Assembly: GCA_955652715.1 (NCBI GenBank)
Contig: CATPBS010000357.1
Coordinates: 1-15,965 of the forward strand
Direction of reading: 5' to 3'
Origin: an uncultured Candidatus Udaeobacter sp.
GTDB taxonomy: Bacteria; Verrucomicrobiota; Verrucomicrobiia; Chthoniobacterales; UBA10450
DNA length: 15,965 bases
Shown: positions 7,470 to 14,324 of the stretch, one piece after another
How positions within the stretch are numbered: position 1 is the stretch's first letter
How the letters are laid out: the number at the start of each line of letters is the position of its first letter
The notes under the pieces: model-generated
What the model was told of the DNA's origin: nothing
The model's input: only the letters and a program-made list of their open reading frames with translations
The model's database searches: none
Position numbers and translations under genes: made by a program

Positions 7470-7887
7470 AAAACCGAATCTGTTTTGATTGCGGGATGCC
7501 GGTGTGCTGCCACTGAGCAGTCAGCGTCACAACACTGATTCCGCTAAGCAGGGTGTTGTCGGGTTCAGTCAATCCCGCGGCGGCGCTTTTTTGGATTAAC
7601 TTTACCATACCATGATTGCTCTTGATCTTGAATTCCTTTTCAGCGTCAGGAACACCCGGCGCAGCTTGAACTACCGCCATGCGATCGGATAAGATCTGGC
7701 GCACAGCTCCTTCTTCCGCGGTGATCGTGCTCGCATTGAGACAATTCTCGACCGCGCGTCCCAGTGCGATCACGCCGATTGCAAATATCGCCACGCCGAT
7801 CAGAACCTCGTAAAGAGCGAAAGCCCAACGACTCTTTCGGATTTCGCATTTTGGATGTCGAATTTTGTTTCCGTTACCTTGCTCCAT
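7450..7887 (-). CDS. gspI: type II secretion minor pseudopilin GspI (Ala at -1)
   Basis: GspI initiates pseudopilus assembly together with J and K. The 145-aa product carries a 22-residue basic leader and a type IV prepilin segment, Phe-23 with Glu-27 at +5 (FALYEVLIGVAIFAIG), then the N-terminal helix and a small C-terminal domain ending KQIRFYVYRSG. The residue before the cleavage site is Ala-22 (codon GCT), not the usual Gly. The ATG at 7887 overlaps the gspH end by 14 bp. Assignment to GspI rather than another minor pseudopilin rests on size and on position between H and J. Confidence 0.87.
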   Translation of the reverse strand: MEQGNGNKIRHPKCEIRKSRWAFALYEVLIGVAIFAIGVIALGRAVENCLNASTITAEEGAVRQILSDRMAVVQAAPGVPDAEKEFKIKSNHGMVKLIQKSAAAGLTEPDNTLLSGISVVTLTAQWQHTGIPQSKQIRFYVYRSG

Positions 7888-8347
7888 ACTGCGTAACCTC
7901 GGGCTGCGCCGTCAGCGGCGAGTAATTCGCTGTCCACAAACCAGCCGGGCCTTTGAACTGGATAGTTGCCGGTTCGCAATTTCCAGATGGCCAGAATATC
8001 CACTCCGGCGGATGCTCTTGGGCCAACGCTGCTGGCAAGGAGAGTCTCAGCAACGTTCCCTTGCTGAGATAAAATTCCGCTGTCGGTTTGGCTTCCTCGT
8101 CTTCTGCAAAAACTTCAGGCCGCAGCAGGACAGTGTTTTTGCCCCAAACAATCACGTAAGGGCGACGCTCTGTCACGCTTCGCTCCTGCGCCTGGCGCAC
8201 AAGATTGTTGAACCCATCCAGGGATTGCTTCAGTCGCCTGCTTGCGATCACACCGGTTAAGCTGGGCACCGCCAGCATCAGCAGTAGCATCAGTATGAAG
8301 ATGGCCAGGGCAATCTCGACCAAAGTAAACGCCCGAAAACGTCGCAC
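7874..8347 (-). CDS. gspH: type II secretion minor pseudopilin GspH (Ala at -1)
   Basis: A 157-aa FimT/GspH-type pseudopilin and first gene of the leftward secretion operon. The start is GTG at 8347; upstream the frame reaches a TGA within 30 bp with no other start. The leader is only six residues (RRFRA after the start), then Phe-7 with Glu-11 at +5 (FTLVEIALAIFILMLL). The residue before the cleavage site is Ala-6 (codon GCG) rather than Gly. The downstream region has the GspH hallmark of a helix ending QAQERSVTERRPYVIVWG, followed by beta strands. It lies 60 bp after the methyltransferase stop on the same strand. Confidence 0.87.
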   Translation of the reverse strand: MRRFRAFTLVEIALAIFILMLLLMLAVPSLTGVIASRRLKQSLDGFNNLVRQAQERSVTERRPYVIVWGKNTVLLRPEVFAEDEEAKPTAEFYLSKGTLLRLSLPAALAQEHPPEWIFWPSGNCEPATIQFKGPAGLWTANYSPLTAQPEVTQYGAR

Positions 8348-8407
8348 CGCCGAAGTTACTCGATGGACGCAAAATCACAACCGCGCGCCTCGCGTGCCCA
8401 AGTTTTC

Positions 8408-9184
8408 CTAGGCGCGTGGCGCGCGACCGTGCACGACTGTGAAAGCAATAGTCTGGGTCCACCAATTAGAGTCGGCGCAATACCGAAGAAATGTGTCTAC
8501 CATCGCGTCGTTGAGTTTGCCGGAACCTATCAGTTCATCGCGAAGTTCGGTGATCGTCTGCATCCAGTAATCAGCCCATCGCGAGCCGCCATTGTAGATG
8601 GCCGTTTCCGCACTGCCGCGTATTTGCGTCAAACCCAGCGCTGCGAGTCGTGGCGCCAGGGCGCGCCCGATGTGGTAATCGACCCCACGTTCGCACGACC
8701 AGGCAAGCCACCCGTCCCAGAACGCTCGTACCTCCTGCGGCTCGGCGACACTGACAGGAAGAAAATCAGGCTCAATGAGTAGAAGCCCGCCGCCCGGTCG
8801 CAGGCTTGCAACCAAATTCGTGATTGCCGACTCTGCATCGGGAACATGGTGCAGTACAGCGCGCGCGGTCACGAGATCGAAGGTGCCGCGCTCTACCGGA
8901 CCAGCAACGATGTTGCCTTGGCGCAAGTCAAGATTCGGCGCTCGCACTTCGATTAGCGACAGATCGAGATCGACTGCCACTGCTTTTCCGCCAGGACTCA
9001 CGCGTTCCGCAAGCCACGCAGAAATCGATCCGTTGCCACATCCAACTTCGAGCGTCCGCGCTCCCGGCCTGACAATATCAAGCGAGTCGATGTGCCGGCG
9101 ATGCATCGGATCTAGCAATTCTGACATCAACGCCAAGCGCTCGCCCTCGCCTTTCAAATGATGATCCAGAACGTATTTCGACAT
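8408..9184 (-). CDS. class I SAM-dependent methyltransferase
   Basis: A 258-aa methyltransferase with the standard Rossmann motifs: motif I LEVGCGNGS (45-53), the acidic end of strand 2 (AVDLD, 69-73), motif II region TFDLVTARAVLHHV (101-114) and motif III LRPGGGLLLIEPD (128-140). The C-terminal third is alpha-helical and probably holds the acceptor pocket. The acceptor cannot be told from sequence; the family covers ubiquinone-type, lipid and small-molecule methylases. The start is ATG at 9184. It is divergent from the iron permease and lies 60 bp upstream of gspH on the same strand, so read-through into the secretion operon is possible. Confidence 0.88.
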   Translation of the reverse strand: MSKYVLDHHLKGEGERLALMSELLDPMHRRHIDSLDIVRPGARTLEVGCGNGSISAWLAERVSPGGKAVAVDLDLSLIEVRAPNLDLRQGNIVAGPVERGTFDLVTARAVLHHVPDAESAITNLVASLRPGGGLLLIEPDFLPVSVAEPQEVRAFWDGWLAWSCERGVDYHIGRALAPRLAALGLTQIRGSAETAIYNGGSRWADYWMQTITELRDELIGSGKLNDAMVDTFLRYCADSNWWTQTIAFTVVHGRAPRA

Positions 9185-9204
9185 TTTCGCATGATCCTAG
9201 TGAA

Positions 9205-9219
9205 CTGGCGCAGCGCCAG
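9205..9219. promoter_or_regulatory. 15-bp palindrome in divergent intergenic region
   Basis: CTGGCG (9205-9210), CAG, CGCCAG (9214-9219) is a perfect 6-bp inverted repeat with a 3-nt centre, 20 bp upstream of the methyltransferase start and about 115 bp upstream of the permease start. It could be an operator or a small hairpin. It does not resemble the AT-rich Fur box expected for iron control, and nothing else supports a specific regulator. Confidence 0.3.
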
Positions 9220-9334
9220 CAATCTTGGCTTTTATGAAGTGACGAATAGGCCGTCAAACCAGCAAGCAGCCGCTAAAAAAAAGCAACTGATCGGCAGCAG
9301 TCGCCTTGTCCCTGTGATAAAGTCTAACCGCAAA

Positions 9335-10333
9335 ATGAAGGCTGCTCTGCGCATCAGCGTTATCGTAGCGGCGCTTTTTGTGATCGCGATACTGGTTTGG
9401 CAGGCAGTCACCGCACACGGCGCGCCGGATCCAATGCGCCCCAACACGAGCCCGACCGTCGCGTTTCTCGATATCAGCATTCTCGTTTTCCGAGAAGGGT
9501 TGGAATGCATTCTCGTATTGGCTGCCATCACGGCCAGTATGACTGGCACCAAACGGGTGCATCGCCAACCAGTCGCTCTCGGCGCAGGCCTTGCGTTGAT
9601 CGCCAGCCTGATCACGTGGCTAATCGCAGTGCGCATTGTCGGCTCGCTCAGCGAAAACATCTCCGCGCTCGATTTGCAAGCCGCCACCGGGCTACTAGCC
9701 GTCATTGTTCTCCTCGTAATCATGAACTGGTTTTTCCACAAAATTTACTGGGGCGGATGGATTCGCGCGCATAATCGCCGCCGTAAAACGCTACTCGATA
9801 ATGCGCGCGTCGCTGAAATCTCCCAGTGGCGTCTCTGGTGTGGATTGGTCCTGCTCGGATTCACCTCGCTGTATCGGGAAGGATTTGAAGTCGTCCTTTT
9901 TTTGCAAAGCTATCATCTGAGGCTCGGCGGCGCGGTGGTGCTGAAAGGTGCGCTGCTGGGGATTTTGCTGACAGGAATCGTGGCCGTGCTGACGTTTCTT
10001 CTCCAGCAGCGTCTGCCGTACCGCAAAATGTTAATCGCCACCGGCATTCTTCTCGGAGTCGTGTTGCTGGTTATGGTAGGCGAGCAAGCGCAGGAAATGC
10101 AGCTGGCACATTGGATTTCCACTACTCAAATCAACTCGCTGAAAGATTATTTGCCACCGTGGATGGGACTCTGGTTTGCGGTCTTCCCCACAGTTGAAAC
10201 GCTCGTTGCTCAGCTCATTGCCGCAGTTCTTGTGATTGGGTCGTATTACGCGGCACGGCACTTCGGCGGCGACTCAACCGGTGGGACCGCCCGTGAAGCC
10301 CATGCCCGGGAGATGGCTGCAATGAATGCTTAA
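9335..10333 (+). CDS. FTR1/EfeU-family iron permease
   Basis: A polytopic membrane protein of 332 aa related to yeast Ftr1p and bacterial EfeU, which move ferric iron across the membrane. Both diagnostic REXXE iron-binding motifs are present: REGLE (53-57) and REGFE (181-185), each within a hydrophobic helix. About seven membrane segments are visible (near 8-24, 44-66, 83-103, 116-134, 166-190, 203-223, 233-249, with one more near 285-305). The ATG at 9335 is chosen because the product then begins with the first hydrophobic segment; the frame extends to 9158, but that extension overlaps the divergent methyltransferase start and is not family-like. No EfeO/EfeB-type partner gene or multicopper oxidase is adjacent, so the electron or iron donor is elsewhere or not needed. 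Confidence 0.9.
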   Translation: MKAALRISVIVAALFVIAILVWQAVTAHGAPDPMRPNTSPTVAFLDISILVFREGLECILVLAAITASMTGTKRVHRQPVALGAGLALIASLITWLIAVRIVGSLSENISALDLQAATGLLAVIVLLVIMNWFFHKIYWGGWIRAHNRRRKTLLDNARVAEISQWRLWCGLVLLGFTSLYREGFEVVLFLQSYHLRLGGAVVLKGALLGILLTGIVAVLTFLLQQRLPYRKMLIATGILLGVVLLVMVGEQAQEMQLAHWISTTQINSLKDYLPPWMGLWFAVFPTVETLVAQLIAAVLVIGSYYAARHFGGDSTGGTAREAHAREMAAMNA

Positions 10334-10354
10334 CAAAATGACGCGTGGAAAATG

Positions 10355-10430
10355 GCGAGGCGGAATGACGACATAATTCGGCGGCTTCTGATTATTCGGA
10401 ACTTATCATCCTTCGTCGTTCCACCCTCGC
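10355..10430. repeat. imperfect inverted repeat after the iron permease
   Basis: The left arm (10355-10371, GCGAGGCGGAATGACGA) is nearly complementary to the right arm (10413-10430, TCGTCGTTCCACCCTCGC), with one extra base and about two mismatches. The loop is about 41 nt. It begins 22 bp after the permease stop. It could form a large hairpin at the mRNA 3' end or be a remnant of a small inverted-repeat element. There is no T-tract after it. Confidence 0.45.
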
Positions 10431-10448
10431 AGTTCGGGCACAATACAA

Positions 10449-10497
10449 CTGTAGCCGTTGCCCTGGTTATTCGCTTCGCACAGCGAAGCGGCTGCAG
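10449..10497. repeat. REP/BIME element, degenerate left copy
   Basis: The element begins CTGTAGC (10449-10455) and ends GCTGCAG (10491-10497). Its right half is an intact hairpin: CGCTTCGC (10472-10479), ACA, GCGAAGCG (10483-10490), followed by GCTGC, the inverted GTAGC head with one change. Its left half keeps GTAGC and CGTTGCCC but has lost the complementary arm. It aligns with the copy at 10990-11051 apart from a net 13-nt deletion and two substitutions. It lies 41 bp past the stop codon of the RAYT gene. Confidence 0.85.
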
Positions 10498-10538
10498 TTT
10501 CAGGCGCGGTCGATGATCACAATCTCACCTGCGTAAGG

Positions 10539-10967
10539 TCATTCTTCAGCGCGCGTCTTCAAGCCTGCCCGAACTGGATTCTCGCGAACGTAGTTCCATT
10601 TCTGACCATAACTCTCATCGTTTCGCAGAAGGTGATCAAAGAAACCACGTTGCCAAATTGCGACCGCGCGATTTCTCTGGCCCATTCGTTTCGCAAGTGC
10701 TTGTTTTAAGCAACCGATCCATCGTCCCAAATTAAAATCGTCCGGTCCGCACACGAAAAAATGAACGTGATCAGGCATGATCACATAGCGCCCGACCGCG
10801 ATGTTATGTTCAGTATAAGCACGCATCGCAAACGCACGAAAAGCTGCATTTACAGTTTTGCTTGCCAAGATGGCTCTGCGTCGATGCGTGCAGAATGTGA
10901 CAAAGTACACTGGATGGTGTGGAAAAATGCGACGGAGCCTCGGCGGAACTTGCGGATAATTGCTCAT
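10539..10967 (-). CDS. REP-associated tyrosine transposase (RAYT, Y1 HUH)
   Basis: A 142-aa single-domain HUH nuclease of the IS200-like Y1 transposase superfamily, RAYT group; these nick single-stranded DNA at REP hairpins. The metal-binding HUH motif is HVH (67-69, in MPDHVHFF). The C-terminal signature runs WQRGFFDHLLRNDESY (105-120) and WNYVRENPVRAGL (124-136); Tyr-126 is the likely nucleophile, with Tyr-120 as the alternative. Length and domain appear complete, so the protein could be active. I chose the ATG at 10967 (MSNYPQVPPRLRR, typical start); an upstream ATG at 11018 would lie inside the REP element. REP/BIME elements flank it at 10449-10497 and 10990-11051, the arrangement expected of a domesticated RAYT with its own REP family. 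Confidence 0.93.
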   Translation of the reverse strand: MSNYPQVPPRLRRIFPHHPVYFVTFCTHRRRAILASKTVNAAFRAFAMRAYTEHNIAVGRYVIMPDHVHFFVCGPDDFNLGRWIGCLKQALAKRMGQRNRAVAIWQRGFFDHLLRNDESYGQKWNYVRENPVRAGLKTRAEE

Positions 10968-10989
10968 TGGTTTGGCAACGTGGCTGGCC

Positions 10990-11051
10990 CTGTAGCCGTC
11001 GCCCTGTGGGCGACGCATCGCAACTCGCTTCGCACAGCGAAGCGGCTACAG
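10990..11051. repeat. REP/BIME element, intact copy
   Basis: Two inverted REP units. Unit 1: GTAGC (10992-10996), CGTCGCCC (10997-11004), TGT, GGGCGACG (11008-11015), a perfect 8-bp stem. A 10-nt spacer follows. Unit 2, inverted: CGCTTCGC (11026-11033), ACA, GCGAAGCG (11037-11044), then GCTAC (11045-11049). The ends CTGTAGC and GCTACAG are mutually inverted. A GTAG tetranucleotide 5' of a hairpin is what the E. coli RAYT recognises in REPs. The element sits 22 bp upstream of the RAYT start and about 53 bp upstream of the divergent BNR gene, so it may affect both promoters. Confidence 0.92.
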
Positions 11052-11104
11052 ACGAAACGCGCAATTCCAGTTGAACCAAGTCGCAAGCTTTTCACCTTAG
11101 GCGG

Positions 11105-14100
11105 ATGATTACGCCGAGTTACCGTTCTTTTAAGCTGGTTCCAATCATTTTCGCTGTTTCCATATTGGTCTTCCCGGCTTCTGTTCAACCTGCCCCATCC
11201 CCCACCCCGACGCCGTCTGGAGTGATCGATGAAAAGCTGTTCAATGGAATGCGTTGGAGACAAATCGGTCCGTTTCGCGGCGGCCGTGCGCTCGCAATCG
11301 AAGGTGTCGTCGGCGAGGCGGACACATATTATTTTGGGGCCGTCGCCGGCGGAGTGTGGAAAACAACCGACGGCGGCGCAAACTGGGTTCCTCTTTTCGA
11401 CAAGCAACCGATTTCCTCGATTGGCGCAATCGCAGTCGCGCCATCGGATCATAATGTGATTTACGCCGGCACGGGCGAAGCGGCGATCCGCGGTAATACA
11501 ACGTACGGAACTGGAATCTTCAAATCGATCGACGGCGGAAAAACCTGGGAGAATATCGGCTTGAAAGATACGCGGCAGATCGGCGCGCTGATTGTCGATC
11601 CACGAAATGAGAACGTGGTTCTCGTGGCGGCGTTAGGCCATGCGTTTGGCCCAAATCAGGAGCGCGGAATTTTTCGCACAAACGACGGCGGTAAAACGTG
11701 GACGAAAGTTCTGTCGAAAGATGAAAACACTGGCGGCATCGACATTGTTTTCGATCCGCATAATCCGAACATCGTCTTCGCATCGCTGTGGCAGGCGCAG
11801 CGGCAGCCATGGTTTTTCTCCAGCGGGGGTCCGGGTAGCGGGCTGTATCGCTCGGAAGACAACGGCGTCACGTGGAAACATCTGGAAGGTAACGGGCTTC
11901 CTGGAGGAATCCTGGGCAAGATCGGCGTCGCCATTTCCGGAGCGGATCCTAACCGCGTCTATGCAATTATTGAAGCCAAGGAAGGCGGCCTGTTCCGGTC
12001 CGATGATGCCGGGCAGCATTGGACCCGCGTTAATGAGGACGGCCGATTTCGTCAACGCGCCTGGTACTTCAGCAAAGTTTATGCTGATCCAAAATCCGCG
12101 GATACGGTTTACCTTTTAAACACGGGACTCTTCAAATCAGTCGATGGTGGAAAGACATTTAATCTCATGCCCGCACGGCACGGAGATCATCACGGGCTTT
12201 GGATTGATCCGACGAACCCGGACCGGATTGCAAATGCGAATGACGGCGGTGTCAGCATCTCCACCGATGCGGGCAAAAGCTGGACCACTCAAAATAACCA
12301 GCCCACCGCGCAGTTTTATCATGTGGCAGTGGATAACGCGTTCCCCTACCACATTTACGGCGCGCAACAGGACAACTCGAACGTTGGAATCGCGAGTCGA
12401 ACTGATTCCGGCGTGATCGGACGACAGAATTGGTTTGAAGCCGGCGGCGGAGAATGCGGCTTCGTCGTGCCTGACCCCCGCGATTGGCACATCATCTACT
12501 CTAACAGCGAAGGGTCCATCACTCGCTACGACAAAAATAAAGAGGAAGTGCGGGACGTTAGTCCGGTTCCTCTGGATAATGCCGGGCATGGCGCTGTCGA
12601 TCTTGCCCATCGTTTTCAATGGGTCTCACCACTCATGCTTTCACCGCATAACCCGGATGTGCTCTACACCGCCGCCGAATGCGTTTTCAAATCGACAGAT
12701 CACGGACAAAGCTGGACCCAAATCAGCGGTGATCTCACGCGCAACGACAAATCGAAACAGCAGCCGAGCGGCGGTCCGCTAACGAACGACATCACTTCGG
12801 TCGAATACTACGACACCGTGTTTGCGCTGGCTGAATCGCCAATAAAACAAGGCACCATCTGGGCAGGTACAGACGACGGGCTCGTGAATGTCACCACCGA
12901 TGACGGCCAGCATTGGTCCAATGTCACACCGAAGATGCCGGAGTGGAGTACAGTCGATCTGATCGAACCCTCGCCGCACGATGCCAACACCGCTTATGTC
13001 GTGGTGGATCGACATAAACTCGACGACTTTAAGCCGTACATTTTTAAAACGACCGATCTGGGGAAAACCTGGACCTCAATCGTGCGAGGAATTCCCGATG
13101 GCGCATATGTGCACGCGGCGCGCGAAGATCCTAAGCGTAAAGGTTTGCTCTATGCAGGAACCGAGCTCGGCGTCTTCGCTTCGTTGGACAAGGGTGGGCA
13201 TTGGCAGCCGTTGCAACTAAATCTGCCCACAACACCGATTCACGATCTCGTTGTAAAAGATGATGATCTGGTGGTAGCGACGCACGGGCGCTCTTTCTGG
13301 GTGCTGGACAACCTGACGCCGCTTCGGCAAGTGAATACGCAATCCGGTCAACCGGACGTTATTCTTTATCAGCCGCAGACCGCGTTGCGCTTGCATTACC
13401 CTGAGGAATTCGACAAACGCCAGCCAGTGGGTGATAACCCGCCGCCCGGAGCAATCGTCGATTATTATTTCAAGACCGCGCCGAAAGAAGAAGTCTCACT
13501 CGAGATCCTCGATGCTTCAGGTAAAGTCGTCAGGCATCTTTCCAGCAAGGAAAAAAAGGAAAGCGAGCAACCGCCTGAGTGGCCGGATCGCGTCGAGCGC
13601 GTAAAAACAATTCCAGCCAACGAAGGGATGAATCGGTTCGCATGGGATCTGCGCTACGATGATCCGGTCCAAATCCCGGACGCGTTTTATTCCGGGACAG
13701 GTCCCAAGGGCCCGCTTGCGTTGCCCGGCGATTACCAAGTGAAACTGACTGCCGGCGGCAAATCGCAGACTGGGCCGCTGCATTTGGTGATCGATCCGCG
13801 AACAAAGGGACAGGAAGCCGGGTTGCAAAAACAGTTCACGTTAGCGGTGCAGGTGAACGATCGGATTTCCCAACTGCATCAGGCCGTCAATGAAATCCGC
13901 GATCTGCGATCGCAGATTCAAACCCTGCACAAACGTTTCGGCGACGATCAACGTTTAAAGCCAGCGCTCGCGGCGGCGGACGATCTCGATCACAAAATGT
14001 CCGAAGTGGAGCAGAAGCTCATTCAGGTCAATATGAAAGGTTCCGAAGCGAATCTCGCTTTCCCAAACATGTTGAACGAGCGACTTGACACGTTTAGCCA

Positions 14101-14290
14101 CCTGATCGACTCCGGCGATGCTGAGCCGACCAAGCCGCAACTCGACGTCTTCCAAATGTTAAGCAGTCAGCTCGACGAGCAGTTGAAAAAATGGGCGCAG
14201 CTCAGGGATGAAGAAGTCCCCAAAGTGAGTGAATTGATCAAACAAGCTAATTTGCCTGCGCTAATCATCACAGAAAAGAAGACATCGTGA
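11105..14290 (+). CDS. secreted Asp-box (BNR/sortilin VPS10-like) beta-propeller protein
   Basis: A 1061-aa exported protein: a signal peptide (hydrophobic 11-25, cleavage near 29-31), a Pro/Thr linker (PSPTPTPSG), then a long beta-propeller region to about residue 730. At least eleven Asp-box motifs (S/T-x-D-x-G-x-T-W) are visible, for example TTDGGANW (87-94), SIDGGKTW (141-148), TNDGGKTW, SEDNGVTW, STDAGKSW, STDHGQSW, TTDLGKTW and SLDKGGHW. A beta domain with VSLEILDASGKVVRHL resembles a FlgD/Ig-like fold. The last ~170 residues are helical and probably coiled coil (RISQLHQAVNEIRDLRSQIQ). This architecture is common in Acidobacteria, Bacteroidetes and Verrucomicrobia and is often named glycosyl hydrolase or sortilin-like; no catalytic function is established or visible. 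The ATG at 11105 follows a weak AGGCGG. Confidence 0.9.
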   Translation: MITPSYRSFKLVPIIFAVSILVFPASVQPAPSPTPTPSGVIDEKLFNGMRWRQIGPFRGGRALAIEGVVGEADTYYFGAVAGGVWKTTDGGANWVPLFDKQPISSIGAIAVAPSDHNVIYAGTGEAAIRGNTTYGTGIFKSIDGGKTWENIGLKDTRQIGALIVDPRNENVVLVAALGHAFGPNQERGIFRTNDGGKTWTKVLSKDENTGGIDIVFDPHNPNIVFASLWQAQRQPWFFSSGGPGSGLYRSEDNGVTWKHLEGNGLPGGILGKIGVAISGADPNRVYAIIEAKEGGLFRSDDAGQHWTRVNEDGRFRQRAWYFSKVYADPKSADTVYLLNTGLFKSVDGGKTFNLMPARHGDHHGLWIDPTNPDRIANANDGGVSISTDAGKSWTTQNNQPTAQFYHVAVDNAFPYHIYGAQQDNSNVGIASRTDSGVIGRQNWFEAGGGECGFVVPDPRDWHIIYSNSEGSITRYDKNKEEVRDVSPVPLDNAGHGAVDLAHRFQWVSPLMLSPHNPDVLYTAAECVFKSTDHGQSWTQISGDLTRNDKSKQQPSGGPLTNDITSVEYYDTVFALAESPIKQGTIWAGTDDGLVNVTTDDGQHWSNVTPKMPEWSTVDLIEPSPHDANTAYVVVDRHKLDDFKPYIFKTTDLGKTWTSIVRGIPDGAYVHAAREDPKRKGLLYAGTELGVFASLDKGGHWQPLQLNLPTTPIHDLVVKDDDLVVATHGRSFWVLDNLTPLRQVNTQSGQPDVILYQPQTALRLHYPEEFDKRQPVGDNPPPGAIVDYYFKTAPKEEVSLEILDASGKVVRHLSSKEKKESEQPPEWPDRVERVKTIPANEGMNRFAWDLRYDDPVQIPDAFYSGTGPKGPLALPGDYQVKLTAGGKSQTGPLHLVIDPRTKGQEAGLQKQFTLAVQVNDRISQLHQAVNEIRDLRSQIQTLHKRFGDDQRLKPALAAADDLDHKMSEVEQKLIQVNMKGSEANLAFPNMLNERLDTFSHLIDSGDAEPTKPQLDVFQMLSSQLDEQLKKWAQLRDEEVPKVSELIKQANLPALIITEKKTS

Positions 14291-14324
14291 TCGCTGCCGC
14301 TAGCCAGTTTTAGAGCAGAGACTG

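Noticed and set aside
7820..8347. A different downstream start for gspH that would restore a Gly at -1
   Set aside because: There is no Gly codon immediately before the Phe in either gspH or gspI; the Ala codons (GCG and GCT) are unambiguous in the given sequence.
9158..9334. 59-codon N-terminal extension of the iron permease
   Set aside because: It overlaps the divergent methyltransferase start and encodes a non-hydrophobic, Lys/Gln-rich stretch not seen in the family; the ATG at 9335 fits better.
9185..9334. Fur box or iron-responsive operator upstream of the FTR1 gene
   Set aside because: No AT-rich GATAAT-type palindrome is present; the only palindrome is GC-rich (9205-9219).
10968..11018. 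17-codon N-terminal extension of the RAYT
   Set aside because: It would begin inside the REP element; the internal ATG at 10967 gives the usual RAYT start.
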